Shown: positions 1-11,837, numbered from the stretch's first letter. The stretch: 64,000 bases of DNA from Codonopsis lanceolata (GCA_013146195.2 CM028378.1:94552057-94616056), one strand, 5' to 3'. Numbers and translations: made by a program. The notes: generated by a model from the letters alone, not told the origin.

Positions 1-279
1 ATACTTGCAAGACCATAAACACACTAGAGTTGATCAATGAATTACTAAACCTCAGGGCACTTAATTGCAATGGACCAAAATGGACTACTCTACAGCTTGT
101 CGGCATGATAGTAAGATTATTATGTGATTAGGAGCACTAAAACACTAAAGGCCTCCTTCTAAAGGTTCAAAACAACGAGGCATTAACTTAAAAAAATTAA
201 AATCAAATTAACTTCATTTACAAGGAAGAAAACAAGACCAAGATTACCGGAGGAAGGGAATTGAAGACATAATAGTAAC

Positions 280-942
280 TTAAGAACTCAAAAATGTTAA
301 GAAATATGCAACAGCAGAACTAACCTTCATGGCAAATGTAAAGAGTTTACTTGCAACTTGAGTAGTGGAGCTGGATGGTTCAGATTGATCCTTACCAGGA
401 ACAATTGCTGCATTTGATATTATCTCCGACTCCAATAGGTGTGGGAAATGGTGGAGCATTAGAAGCAACAGAGTAAACCTGTGAGTGTCTACTTCTATTC
501 TTTAAATTTTTAGGCATTCTGGTTGGGTCTAGTTTTACTCCATATAACTTTCCCACTCAGGGAATCCATTAATAAAGAAACAATTTTCTTTCCCATGTCT
601 AGTACCACCACAATGAATACAAGTGAGATTAACCTTTGAAACTCGTTTCTTGTTATTGTTCTTTGCATTATAATTTTGTGAGTTATTCTTTGCATACAGG
701 GCTGAAACATTTTCTGAGTTTAAAGAATTCTGATAGTAATGAATACTTCTACTTGAACACTCATTGAGTTTTTCATCTTGCATCAATAAGCCAGAGGAGT
801 GTGATATTAGGCAAGGGAGTTTTTGTGAGAATTGTGCTCCTAACACGAGAGGGATGTGATGAATACCCAATCCCACGCCTTGCGACATAGATTTGAATGA
901 ACAATAGGACAAAAAAACTAAATTTGTACAATATCTAAGCAT
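280..942 (-). pseudogene. Ty1/Copia gag remnant with zinc knuckle
   Basis: Two minus-strand open stretches (942-535 and 468-280) look like the C-terminal half of a plant Copia gag. The first ends with a CCHC nucleocapsid knuckle (C-x2-C-x4-H-x4-C, residues CIHCGGTRHGKENC) followed by a GFPEW tail, the usual ending of this gag class. The second, in another frame, has the Ser/Thr-rich linker seen between the knuckle and the protease. No protease, integrase, LTR or primer-binding site was found next to it, so this is a fragment. It differs from the gag at 4121-5002. It may be nested in the CACTA element whose right end is at 3286, but that element's left end was not found. Confidence 0.7.
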
Positions 943-1863
943 GGTGTTTGTGAAAAATTCTTCAAGGAACTGGTATACACTTGCAGAGCTTAGACGTGTA
1001 TAGTCCAGATGATTAGGTAAATCAGACAGATGAGTCCTTCGGTAGGTTTAAGAATTATAACTTTACATCTAATAAAACACGACTGATTAATTAATACGTA
1101 GGAGACAAACAAACAAACATGTAGAGAAGCCTGTTCATGGTCATCTTGGAGATTTTCATGGTTTGTGGAAGTAAATTAAAACATTTTCAGTGAGAGACAG
1201 AGAGACATAATGACAGAGAGCTGATCCCTGGAAGTCCTCCAAAAGGAAGGGCTTAGAGAAATAGTCAGTTTAATAATTTTAATGTATAGAAAATAAGGAT
1301 ACTATTAATCTCCTAACTTAAGTAGCTGGCAATTTGTAACAATTTGATTCTGGTCGACTGTATCGACAAGAGGTTCCATCATGGATTGCTTCCTGATGCA
1401 GCTCATGTTAAAGCCATATATATTGTTCCTAACTGCAATTGTAGTAATGCTAAGAAAGAGATTAAATAAATAAATAAATGCAACAAATATGTATATGAGT
1501 AGCATTTTATCCATGTACCAAGCAGAAGATATTCAAGAAGTAGTAAGCTCGCATTCAATCTTATCATCTTTGTACTGTGCATCCTCAATTGATGTTAAAT
1601 AGAGGGTAGCTTTATCAGTTAGTACAAGTCCATTGGGAACCTGTTAATAGTAGTGAAATGGAGAAAACTTGGATAAATTAAGCATACCAATTCAGCTACA
1701 AAATCATTCATAACCATGGTTGTGACTTGTGAATGATGTGCGACTGGATGATTGTAATGCAGATGGACAACAATTTATGTTGTGTTTGTCTTTACTTGGT
1801 GTTTTGTGTAATTGCATGACTGTTAATTATTATTCATAATTGGTGTTTATGTTGTATAATTAG
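943..1863. other. no gene recognised; AT-rich
   Basis: Only short open stretches with no family resemblance on either strand. The interval probably belongs to the CACTA element body or to older transposon debris. Confidence 0.5.
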
Positions 1864-2418
1864 ATGAAAGCAAATAATGAGGATACATCTCGTGCTAACA
1901 TGTTCATCAAAACACGTAGTGAAAAGGATGGTACCATACATGACAATGACATAAGGAGCTTAGTAGTAAGTGATTTAATATTTCGTATTATTATATATAT
2001 AGTCTCTTTACTTTAGTGTTCACTAGTTATGAGTTACTCTTTTGTTTTTAGGAAATGGTGACTGAAAAAATTAATGAGGTAACTGAAGAGGAGCAAACAC
2101 AAGCTTACAAAGTACAAGTTCTTGTTGATTTGATGGGGCCCGATAGAAATGGACGTGTGAGGACGTTTGGTTCAGGACCATTTCCTCGTGATGTGTTTGG
2201 GTCTCGGTCAGCTTCAACAAGACATTTTTCCGATGAAGTGGAAAAGATGGCTTAAAAAAATATTTGAGAAGAATCAAATTGAGATACTTGAACAAATGAA
2301 GCGCATGCAACAGTTATTGGACGCACACGGAATAATAGCATCGTCTCCAGTAGATGCAAATGGCTCTGGATCTAGTATAGGGCATGTAGCCCTTTATAGT
2401 GTAGATCATATTCTTTAG
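1864..2418 (+). pseudogene. CACTA-associated ORF, plant transposase (Ptta/En/Spm) type
   Basis: Exon 1 from ATG 1864 reads through an F-I-K-T-R-S-E-K-D-G-T block. A good GT-AG intron (1966-2051; donor GTAAGT, acceptor TTTTTAG) joins it in frame to a second exon with V-T-E-E-E-Q and D-R-N-G-R-V-R-T-F-G-S-G. That pattern is characteristic of the plant transposase family annotated Ptta/En/Spm (Transposase_24 type), the second ORF of many CACTA elements. The reading frame shifts near 2230-2260: a different frame continues to 2418 with a helical E-I-L-E-Q-M-K-R-M-Q-Q-L-L stretch. It is therefore a broken copy. The position just upstream of the subterminal repeats fits this role. Confidence 0.7.
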
Positions 2419-2879
2419 GTACCTTTTTTTTTTGTGATTTATGCTAATTATATAATTTATGTTGTAGGATTGGACTAACTCTCTAATGAGCGACTTGAGC
2501 TAGCTATTTCAGTGAAGGATAGTTTTCTATAGGAAGGACACTTATTGAAACTTTGCAGTTTTTGAAAGGTTGTTGATACAACCTTTTTATTGTATTTTAA
2601 CGAATCATTGTGATTTTCAATGTTTAGTAGGTTATGCTTTTGACTTGGGTATCAATTAGAAACATATCTATATAATCAGTTTGTATTATGACTTCAATTC
2701 ATATCTATAAAATGTAATTGTTCTTCATTTGATAATTTACATATTAGTTGACTAACTATTATAATACAACAAATGGTTGGCATAATAACAAAAACTTGAA
2801 AAAATGGTGGGTATATAATATTAAATTAATATCAAATACAATTATAGGAAGCTGGGAAAATAATACAAAATACTTTTAG
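2419..2879. other. CACTA 3' noncoding region
   Basis: AT-rich stretch between the end of the transposon ORF and the subterminal repeats; no coding signal seen. Confidence 0.5.
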
Positions 2880-3250
2880 GACGGTGATTAAACCGTGCCA
2901 AATGTATTAGGGAGGCAAAAATAAATCGTGCCAAATACTATTTGGGAGGGAATCACTAACCGTGCCAAATACTATTTGGGAGGGCATCACCAAATGTGCC
3001 AAATGCTATTTGGGAGGGCAAAACAACCGTGCCAAATACTATTTGGGTCGGGTCATCACAAACCGTCCCAAATGTGTATCAAATGGCACTAGCATGTGCA
3101 ACCGTCACCTTTTCCGTGCCAAATAGTATTTGGGACGGTTTTGGGTCGAGACAAACGTATTTGGCACCCTCGTATTTGGGAGGGAGCCAAAACCGTCCCA
3201 AAACCGTGCCAAATACTTTTAGGGACGGTTTTGACAGTATTTGGGACGGT
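2880..3250. repeat. CACTA subterminal repeats
   Basis: About ten copies, in both orientations, of a short unit built around CCGTGCCAAATA and its mirror TATTTGGGACGG, spaced roughly 30-40 bp. Arrays like this just inside a CACTA terminus are the known binding sites for the element's own TnpA-like protein. The open frame across the array is a by-product of the repeats. Confidence 0.85.
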
Positions 3251-3270
3251 TTTTAGCCTTCACAAATACC

Positions 3271-3286
3271 CACTTTTCTTGTAGTG
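3271..3286 (-). repeat. CACTA terminal inverted repeat (right end)
   Basis: The reverse complement reads CACTACAAGAAAAGTG, the canonical CACTA terminus. The Copia frame resumes directly outside it. Confidence 0.85.
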
Positions 3287-5002
3287 TAGTCTTTGGTGCC
3301 AACAAAATATGTTCTTGTTTCTTGAAGTAGTGGCACAAAAGTGTGTGTTGGTGAGATGGGCATCTGCTTTGAGGATGTAAAGGCCTCCAATCAGTTCACC
3401 AGAAGCTATAGTCTTGTTCATCTTCAGGTCCTGGAAAAGGCAATGTGTTCCAATAATGAGAGTTTGACAGTTAGTTTGGGAGGAAAGCTTAGATATAGAT
3501 AGGAGGTTGTACTGAAACTTAGGTATGTAGAAGACTTCCTCTAGGGTTAGTTGATTGTTAATATGAACCTTTCCCATGTGATTGACATTAACCTTGGTAC
3601 CATTGGGAAGAGATAAGGTCACAGATTGTTTGAGGACTACAATGTCATGTAAAAGTGACAAAGAAATGCATATATGATCAGTGGCACCTGAATCAATAAT
3701 CCAAGTGTATATAGAATAAGGAAAGTGGATGGTATTAGAGTGAATTTTGTGCTATAGAAGTACCTTCCATATGAGTCATACCAATGAATCTTTGTCCAGT
3801 CTGGTTGTCATTATGATCTTCAGGACTGTCTTTGGCCTTGATCATAATCATGACTTGGTTAAGTTGTTTCTGCAAGTGTTCAAGGCTGAGATGTCCTGTA
3901 CTTTCTTTGTCTTTCCCATCATTGCCATGAGTTTGGTCTTGTTGTAGCTGCATGGCCCTAGGATTCCCAGATTGACCTTGGCTTCTGAACTATAGTTGTT
4001 TGGTCCCTTGCCCCCATTCTGATCTTTGTTGAATCTGACTTTATGTGTAGGGTGATTTGGATTTCCAGGATGTCCTGGAGGGAATCCTTTGAGCCTGTAA
4101 CACTCATCTCTGACATGTCCCTACCTGTTGCAGTGATTGCAGAAAACTCCTTTCTTGAAAGGGTTCTTGAATTGGGTATTTCTGGGAGGGGCTGTGTTAT
4201 ATATGTCTGCTGTGTTCTGATTCTGTCCTGATTGAGTTAAATTGGCTGCTATAGAACTGAATTCAGGAACATACCCTTGCCCTTGGGTCTCTTCTTGTCT
4301 AACCATACAATAGGCTTCACCAACTGTGAGTAGGGGATTCATTATGAGGATCTGCCCCCTTATATTCATATAACTCTCATGCAGTCCCATCAAGAACTGC
4401 ATGAGTTGCCTTCTTTGATCTCTTAGTTCTTGATTCTTGACGGCTCCACATGTGCAATTGCACTGGCAGGTAGTAATTGGATCCAAAGCTGTGCTTTCAT
4501 CCCAAATTCCCTTAATCTTGTGATAGTAAAATTCAACAGAACCATTACCTTGATCAAGTCTGTGCAAGTCCTTTTCCAGTTGAAAAACTCTATGTCCATC
4601 AATGGTGGCAAATCTTTCTCTCAGTTATGTCAAGACAGATTTGGCATCAATCACATACTTTAGGTTGTTGCTTATTTCACTAGTCATGACATTGAAGGCC
4701 CATGAAATCACCTTGGCCCTTGCCCATAAGGGAAATAATGGATCTTCCTTTTCTGGAACAGGAAAGCTGCCATCCATGATACTCAATTTGTTCTTTGTAG
4801 AGAGGGATATTTCGAATGATCTTTTCCAGGAGTTGTAGTTGTCACTTCCAGTGAGTTTGGTGGCTATGAGCACGAGCCCAGGGTGATCATTGTTGTGAAG
4901 GTAAAGTGGGTGCATGTTTGAATCGATGCCAATCTCCATTGTAGGGATCTTGGTTTTTGATTCTTGGCTGTTGAGTTTTGTACCAGAGATTTCTTCCCCC
5001 AT
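3287..5002 (-). pseudogene. Ty1/Copia gag-protease-preintegrase, element A
   Basis: Read on the minus strand: gag N-terminus (5002-4625, with N-Y-N-S-W), the UBN2-like gag core (4567-4121) ending in the start of a CCHC knuckle (C-N-H-C-N-R), a Q-rich linker (3953-3735), and a retropepsin active-site block D-S-G-A-T-D-H near 3680-3715. From 3661 downward the frame continues through protease C-terminal and GAG-pre-integrase sequence to W-H-Q-R-L. There it is cut by the CACTA end at 3286. Frame changes separate the pieces, so it is not a functional polyprotein. The rest of integrase, RT and RNase H are absent, either beyond the CACTA element or lost. Confidence 0.85.
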
Positions 5003-5061
5003 TGTAGAAGAAGAAGGGATGAAGAATTAAGAACGATGGGAATGGATATCAAGAGATCTTT

Positions 5062-5073
5062 GCTCTGATACCA
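5062..5073 (-). other. Copia primer-binding site (initiator tRNA-Met), element A
   Basis: The reverse complement is TGGTATCAGAGC, the plant Copia PBS complementary to the 3' end of initiator tRNA-Met. It directly abuts the inferred LTR end at 5074. Confidence 0.9.
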
Positions 5074-5480
5074 TGTAAAGAAAAGAATGAGTCCAAACTG
5101 TTGGATCTTGGTGAATCAAATTATTCGTATATATAAATTTCTTGAGTTTACATGACCCTAAGGGAGTATATATACATGCCTGGAGAATAAACTGGGAAGA
5201 AAACCAGAAATCGACTAACAAACTAGCTGATCATTAACATCTATATACAAATACCCCCTTGAACAATGAGAAAATTACACACAGCCATTAAAACTCTCTT
5301 TAACTATAGAATAGAGATATCTCCTTAATTTGTTATTCATCTCTCCATACTTAGCACAAGCTCTTATCTCCTTTCCTTGCTTGATATTCAGACTGTTAAT
5401 TTTTCCTTTTCCATTGTCAATGTTAACAGACACTGTTGTCAAAGCCTCACCAAAGATCATTATTCTAGCCAAATGACACT
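5074..5480 (-). repeat. 5' LTR of Copia element A (outer end uncertain)
   Basis: On the minus strand the LTR would end with CA right before the PBS. A TATA-like run (GTATATATAC) lies near 5165-5180, within the inferred promoter. The distal LTR start was not fixed because the partner LTR is not in the window; 5480 is a guess. Confidence 0.55.
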
Positions 5481-5671
5481 ATCTAAATGTTTTGTAGCTT
5501 GTCAAGTCATTAATAACAAGATTAAAATTTGGAGTAAAGTTAATGTTTCCTCCAACCTTTTTTTTATGTTTAAAATATATATAGAGACAAATGGGGTGTA
5601 TGAAGTAGGATGGAGCGTGTGAATAGCCCCATTCTTTTATACCTCACTTTTCCTCAAATCAAACAATAGTT

Positions 5672-6641
5672 AGTATTCTTTTTATTATTATTATTATTTT
5701 ATGTTTCTATGTAAACTTACACATAATTAAAAATAATTTTATAGCTTAATAAGATATGCATGTGTCAGTTGTATTTTTTTCTTGAATTTTATTTGCCATC
5801 AAGAATAGATGGCTATGATCACCATCCACCATCCACCACCAACGGTCCAACACCACCCACGCATTTGACCATTTGCCATCACTAAGGCTGTAGTTCCTAT
5901 TTATTGTAGTGTCTACAATATATATGTGCGGCAGCAACAACATAGCATGTAGTATTGAAGCCTTAATAAGGACTAATGGACTACTATTCAAAGATAAATC
6001 AGGCCAATGTGACTATGCGAGAGGAAAGACAGCTTACCATCATGTCCATTAACAGTAGGTATCCAAACATCCAGTAACTATACAAACAGACCGTTATTCA
6101 AATATGCATCGTGATTAAAATTTCTATTCACGCATTTCATCAAACAGTTACATGTATGTCAATCAATACAACAAACAAATTGAATCTATTTTAAATCAAA
6201 CACACAATCACAAATGATGATGAACAAGAAGACGAAAAAAAAGAATAAAAAGACACTTATAAAACTGAAGATCGATAGATGAAGAGGAAAGAGAGTGGGA
6301 AGTTAGGGTGGTGGATTAATCAAATCCAAGGTGAAACCACATGACATCCCAACTCTCCTCCTCTCCATCCCTGCGAATCCTAGCTGTAATTTCTCTTCTG
6401 CAAGCATTTTAGGAATGAACCCGTCTTCTCGCAACCTAGCTTCACAAAGGCTAGCTTGGAAAAAACGAAGTGAGCGGCGGCAGGCACATGGTGGGAATTT
6501 TAGGAATAATTTAACGAAAGTGGACATTTGGGTTAAAAAAAAAGACATGTAATTAAGTGATGTGTAGATTCCCCTTTCAACGGCTAGTAGTTAATGTCTA
6601 ACATCAAGTGAGTTTTGAAATCTGTCTAACGGGCATATGAC
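5672..6641. repeat. Array block X, copy 1
   Basis: Nearly the same sequence recurs at 20449-21425 and, truncated, at 22194-22593. It contains the run ACTTACACATAATTAAAA, a TGG-rich minus-strand open stretch around 5746-5991, and a second one around 6303-6548. These open stretches recur in the other copies, but the copies are so similar that conservation says nothing about coding. No known family was recognised. Confidence 0.8.
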
Positions 6642-8812
6642 ACTTTTGAAATCCTTTTTATGGCTAGTTTGTAACAAGTTTTGTTAGATCTTTCTAGTAA
6701 TGTGTAATGTGTAGTGAGTTTTGAAATCTATATATCTAATGACTATTTTATACTGCCGCCTTTGGAATTCTTTTTATAGCTAGTTTGGTGAGATCTTTCT
6801 AGTAATTTGTAACGTGTACTAATTTTTAATATCTATCTGAAGGCAATTTTATATAACCATTGCATTTTGAATTAATCTTTTTTATGGCTAGTTTGTAATA
6901 GCTGGTTTTGTAAGATATATATGGTGACTAGCTGATCAATCTGAACAGTTTTTTTAAAATAATCCAACACTTGTAATAGGTGTTCCTTAAAATAGATTGA
7001 CTATTATAATCCTTTTTGCTATCAATTAAGTAAATTAATATGATAAAACATAACTCCAAAAAAAAGTCTGCTAACAACACTTTAAAATCCATTCCCCACC
7101 TTTTCTTATGAAGTTCAAAGTGAAATTAGGTGGATAAGAAACCAGATAACCAAATACATTAACAACTTAAATATTAAGATAACGAATAAATAATGCCTAA
7201 AATTTAAATCGATTAAGAACGAGGATATCCAAGAATATAACAATAACTTTAGTCAAGCAATTGACTTAAATATTTGTACAATTAAGTGGCTATACAAACT
7301 CGAATATCAAAATTGACAGAGATAGCAATTACACCAATGTGCCATGTAATAGCATAACAAGTTGAGCTTTGAACATAACTACAATATGTTGAAAATCATA
7401 AATTATAAGGTAATGGTAACAAGAAATGAAACTAAGGTGTTTGTGTTCTTTGATCTGAACCAATTAATCTAGGCCTCACTTAAAACCGGGATGTTGATCA
7501 TTCATCTCGGGATTAAAGAATGCTTGCCCTGAAAAACAAAATATTAAGAGAATGGGTAAGAAGAATAAACGAACGAGATGGAAGGTTGTGGGCAAATAAG
7601 CCGACACCCATTTAATTCTTTTCAAATACATTATCAAAGCAATTACAGATATGGTATAAGAATTTAAATACGATAACTTCAACACAAACAGGAAAGAAAC
7701 CTCGAATTGAAGGAGAGTTACGTATTTGCTCACCTATGGTTTTCTCTTGTTCCAGATACTCCAATACCATATCCGAAAGAGCTCCTAAATCTGCAAGCAA
7801 ATTTGATTGCAATATATATATATAGTTACATATAGCTTGACTATTTTTTGATCATTTTGCGAGTTGAATGATATAGTGAGCTCCTTAATCAAAGTTTGAT
7901 GATTAATTTTTCCATAAACCCATTATGCACAAATACCTTGTCTATAAGGTTATGAACAAGTGTTATGTAATTTTCATTAATGTAAGAAGGATAAATTCGA
8001 AAAGTCATTAATTATTAATTTATTAGCTTAAGTACTATCAAAAGGTCTTACATACCTTAACGCGAATATCGTTTGGGCCTTGCATTTGCAGTTCTTGTGA
8101 CAGAGGAGGGTTGTGTGGCCATTTTCTCCATGGTGGATGATGAAATTGCACCACCACTAGCAAGAGTTGATCCAGAAGTTCATGAAAGAATAAAATGTCA
8201 AGACAAGGAAAAAATCAAAAATAGATATTTAAACTAAAGCCTTTCACGAAACAAAAACAAAGTCAATAAAGAATAAATTTTATCGGAACCCACCATCCAC
8301 AAAATGTGTCTTCTTCTGAAATGTCATAAGTAATGATCGTGTTTCAAGAACATCCTTGAAATCCTTCAAGGGTAACAACAACTTCTCGAGAAAAGTTCCC
8401 GAAAAGGAAGAATAATTTACTTGGGAAAACATATTAGCTCAAGTATCGGAGTTGGTTTTCAAATGAAAGAAAAAATCTCTTTAGAAAACATCTTAAATCT
8501 CCTACCACAAAGAAACCATTCTCTATTTTTCTAAATCAATTCACTCTAAACTAAGCTCGTCTCCATGATTCTATTCATTCATGACTAGTCTCCCACTTTT
8601 ATACACACATATGGGACCACAAAAAGGAAATATTAATGAAGATTGGTAATTTCAATATATGCGTAGATTCCCTTTTAAATAGTCAGATTGTAACGTCAAT
8701 TTTTTTAAATCTTTTGAATTTTAAAAAAGTAGACGTTAGAAAGTAGACGTTAGAAACTAGCCATTTAACGGTTAGTTTGTAAGTGGATTTACGATGAATA
8801 ATTTTAATGTCT
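6642..8812. repeat. Array block Y, copy 1
   Basis: Recurs at 14754-17442 with the same order of landmarks, including the junction to the Copia integrase fragment (8813 here, about 17443 there). Copy 1 keeps an empty target ATAAA at 7398-7402, where copy 2 has a solo LTR. The block holds exon-like pieces described separately. Confidence 0.85.
7476..8432 (-). pseudogene. exon-like fragments of an unrecognised gene, copy 1
   Basis: Minus-strand pieces with plausible splice sites: 8432-8294 (starts ATG, about 46 residues including F-S-G-T-F-L-E-K-L-L-L-P-L-K-D-F), 8156-8056 (acceptor TTGCTAG, donor GTATGT; includes H-H-P-P-W-R-K-W-P-H-N-P-P-L), 7790-7734 (acceptor TTGCTTGCAG, donor GTGAGC; L-G-A-L-S-D-M-V-L-E-Y-L-E-Q-E-K) and 7528-7476 (acceptor TTTTTCAG; F-F-N-P-E-M-N-D-Q-H-P-G-F-K then stop). 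The first two join in phase, but the second-to-third join gives an early stop, so the model is wrong or the gene is broken. I do not recognise the family. The pieces look like a host gene fragment carried in the repeated unit, since all recur in copy 2. Confidence 0.45.
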
Positions 8813-9865
8813 AACCATAGCGTGTGTAGTCATCGATAAAAGTGAGAAAATAAAAAGCTCCATGACGTGCCTTAACATTCATTGGTAACAAATGTCTGAA
8901 TAGACTAACTCTAATGGATGTGTGGCTCTTTTTGCCTTACCAAAAGGCTTTCGGCAAGCTTTTCCTGCCAAACAAGATTCACACAAGGGTAGGTTGACTT
9001 TGGTGAGAGACCCCAATAGGTCTTCTCTAGCCAATCTAGTCATCCTATCTTTTCCTATATGTCCAAGTCTAGCATGCCATAACTCGGAATTAGAATCATC
9101 ATACACCATACAAGAAGAAGAATTAAAAGAAGAATTGTGGGAATTCAACAAAACTAATTTAAAGAAATTATCTGACAAAAAACCATGTCCCAAAATCTCA
9201 TCACCAAAACAAATATCCAAGTGAGCATCACTAAAATTAAAAGAATATCCATGTCCTAGCAATTGTACTACTGATATTAGATTATGTCGAATTCCAGGTG
9301 TATAAAGAACTTCATGAAGAGTTAATGTGCATCCACTCCGAAATTGAAGTTGATATGAAGCAACTCCTTTGACTTCAACAGACGAAATGTTTCCCATGAA
9401 AATTCTTTTTGTACCCGCAGGAACTTTTTGATAATCTACAAATCCTTATCGATCCCTCGTCACATGTTTGGTTGAGCCTGAGTCTACAATCCACACAGGG
9501 AGAGAGTCAACTAATAAAACATGAGAGAAAACAAAACTTTGCATGGAGATAGGATTAAGGGATACCTTCTTGGGCTCAGGACAAGTCCGAGCAAAATGAC
9601 CCAAGGCACTACAGTTGTAGCACTTATGCTGTGCAATATTCTTTTTGCCTCTAAGGCGTTTAGCAATCTTGTCACTTTTGGGGGCCAAATTCTGAGTCTT
9701 CTTGCCTTTAGTTTGTTTCAAGCGTTGCCCATATGGCTTGCGTGGACCCTCAAGGGAAACAATAGCAAGATCACGAGTCGCAGCACTTATCGCGCGATTC
9801 GCGTCATGACACTCAACCTCAAGCTCAACATGGCGAGATACATCTGCAAAAGTCTGAATGGAGTC
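8813..9865 (-). pseudogene. Copia element C, copy 1: zinc knuckle-protease-integrase start
   Basis: Read downward from 9865: gag C-terminus, a CCHC knuckle (C-Y-N-C-S-A-L-G-H-F-A-R-T-C, 9721-9446), protease with W-I-V-D-S-G-S-T-K-H, the GAG-pre-integrase domain (L-W-H-A-R-L-G-H and C-E-S-C-L-A-G-K) and the start of integrase (F-I-D-D-Y-T near 8821-8840). There coding stops at the Y-block junction. The upstream gag continues at 14566-14653; element B (9866-14565) is inserted in between. A small indel near 8885 breaks the frame that copy 2 retains as D-I-C-G-P-M-N-V. RT and RNase H are missing. Confidence 0.85.
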
Positions 9866-10835
9866 TGTTATGTTTCTATACTATTGACCAGAACTGAAGC
9901 AAAGCACAATCTAGCTCTCCAAGTTGTATTTCCAGATAACCAATAATCAGTCACCAACATTAATAAACCCAAGCTCTAACTGAGCAACCAAATATTCCAA
10001 AATGCTGATTCTCAATTGGTTCAATACTCAAGTATGCCTTTCCAGTATAGCTTAGGAATAAAAATAAAACACAGATGAACAAGAACGAAATATTATCAAA
10101 ATATGCTCTTCACCTGCAAAACAATGTTAGACTGAAGTATAGATTAACAGATTAAAATGAAAAACAACGTGAGTATCCTCAGCCGAAGCCTCACTCGATC
10201 TGTCTAGGGCTTATGGTTGCCTAGGCTCAAACCCCTACAACAAGATGCTATACACCGAGTATAGCAGACTCGTCCAACCACCGAGTTCACAGACCAAAGG
10301 GACAACGTCACAGTTCCAAGGATTTCTCACAGTGAAGACCAACCCAAGCCTTCCAACAGAATCCCAAGAACCCGATTAACCCCCTCACAGAACCCTCGAA
10401 TCAGAGACCTCAAAATCACAGTGTTTCCCTTCACAAATTACCTCACCACTCACCGCTTTTAGAAGCAGATAAAAGAATCAGAAGAGAGTGAACAAGAGAG
10501 AGAGATCACCATGTTGTCTATCTCAAAGGGGGCGGACAAAGGGAGTATATGTATGCACAACCAAGGCAATCAACCGCGAGGAATCAGAGACGGGAGCAAT
10601 CAACGAGCTGACTGGAACAAGGATTGGAAGGGGCCGGATTTTCAGGGTCAAAAAATGGAAGTAACACCCGAAAATAGAACCAAGCCTCAAGACCAAAGAC
10701 GACAGCAACAGCGGCTGCGACCAAACATAGATAGAGGGGGAATGGGACGGGCTGATGCTGAAGGAATTCTGGGTTGCTTTGGGTTTGGGCTTCACAAAGT
10801 GGGCTGCCCAAACAATAGGCCCAGCCACACTTACA
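9866..10835 (-). repeat. 3' LTR of element B
   Basis: Begins TGTTATG and ends CTTACA on the plus strand (TGTAAG...CATAACA in element sense). It matches 13593-14565 along its length. Confidence 0.9.
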
Positions 10836-10848
10836 ATCTCCCCCTTGG
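10836..10848 (-). other. polypurine tract of element B
   Basis: In element sense CCAAGGGGGAGAT directly precedes the TGTAAG start of the 3' LTR, the normal position for the plus-strand primer. Confidence 0.85.
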
Positions 10849-11102
10849 AACAAGTACCTGGTCAATCACATTTAACTCATGAACATAAGTGGGGAACATC
10901 ATAGCCTATCCACGGAACTTATTCTAACACAAAGTAGGAAACAAGAACAACAGAAATGCAAAACACAAAGTAAGCATTAAATCTAACTCATTCTAACACA
11001 AAGTAAGAAGAAGAGAGACACCACAACAAAGCACCAAGTAAGTCGAGGATTTTCGAGGCAATAACAACAATCCACACGAATCATATATCATAACAAGAGA
11101 AC
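10849..11102 (-). other. noncoding internal stub of element B
   Basis: About 250 bp between the end of integrase and the polypurine tract, where RT and RNase H would be expected. It is AT-rich, with a repeated TTCTAACACAAAGTA motif and no coding similarity. It marks the site of an internal deletion. Confidence 0.7.
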
Positions 11103-11837
11103 TCACAACAAGGGTTGCTCCACCATATTTGGAGCCGGGGGAGGGGGAATAGGTTTATTTAAGCAAGGAAACTCATTCTCATTAAAGATAATATCTCTAC
11201 TAATGATTGTTTCAAAACCTGGTTCCTCTTTTAACCATAATTTATAACCTTTCTCACCCTCCGCATACCCTAAGAAGACACACCTAACTGGTCTAGGTTC
11301 AAAAGTGTTGTTCTCCCGATGAATATAAGCAGCACGACCGAAAACTCTAAAATTTTGAAAAGCAACTTCTTCATCGGAAAACACAGCCTTAGGACATCTC
11401 CCATTAGGTGGGATAGGAGACCAATTAATGACATAGGCGGCACACACAACTGCCTCTCCCCAAAAACATTTGGAAAGACCTAACGTGGCAAGCATGACCA
11501 TTGCACGTCCTAGCAAAATCTGAATCATATGCACAGCAACCTCATTATGATGAAGGCTACAAGGGATAATTTTTTATGGTTAATCCCACTCTCGGTGCAA
11601 AAACTCTCAAACTCACAGTTGCAAAACTCCAACCCACTATCCATCCTAAGCCTTTTAATTTTCATACCGGTTTGATTTTCAATCAAAATCTTCCAAGTTC
11701 TAAATTTATCAAAAACTTCAGTTTTCTCTTTTAATAAAACTATCCAGACTTTTCGTGAGAAGTCATCAACGATAAAAAGAAAGAACATATTCCCACCATG
11801 AGTGGGTAACAAAGGACCTGACAGATTCACATGGATC
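11103..11837 (-). pseudogene. Copia integrase, element B
   Basis: Minus strand 11863-11525 carries the integrase core (V-D-D-F-S-R-K-V-W, then R-M-D-S-G-L-E-F around the second catalytic Asp). 11534-11103 carries the C-terminal part (Y-V-I-N-W-S-P, V-F-G-R-A-A-Y, C-V-F-L-G-Y-A-E-G-E-K-G-Y-K-L-W). The two are in different frames. Both are typical of plant Copia integrase. The 5' side is split by the SINE at 11838-11969; the frame across the SINE target (I-H-V-N-L) is seen on both sides. Confidence 0.85.

Larger units (their letters stand above)
1864..3286 (+). mobile_element. 3' part of a CACTA (En/Spm) DNA transposon
   Basis: Three signals in the order expected for the 3' end of a CACTA element: a small En/Spm-associated ORF (1864-2418), a block of short subterminal repeats (2880-3250), and a terminus whose reverse complement begins CACTACAAGAAAAG (3271-3286). 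The outer boundary is clear because the minus-strand Copia reading frame (W-H-Q-R-L of the pre-integrase domain) runs into CACTAC at 3286. CTA (plus-strand TAG, 3287-3289) is the likely 3-bp target duplication. The left terminus and the main TNP2-type transposase are not in the window, so the true start is unknown. Confidence 0.75.

Noticed and set aside
2880..3250. CRISPR-like regular repeats
   Set aside because: Repeats occur in both orientations with irregular spacing beside a CACTA terminus, in a plant genome.
2996..3284. Plus-strand open frames rich in repeated VPNxIW-like units
   Set aside because: They are translations of the CACTA subterminal repeat array, not a protein.
9521..9946. 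141-codon plus-strand open frame
   Set aside because: Antisense shadow of Copia C1 nucleocapsid/protease; it also crosses into the element B LTR.
10511..10882. 123-codon plus-strand open frame
   Set aside because: Lies in the element B LTR and crosses its end; the equivalent stretch in the other LTR is not open.
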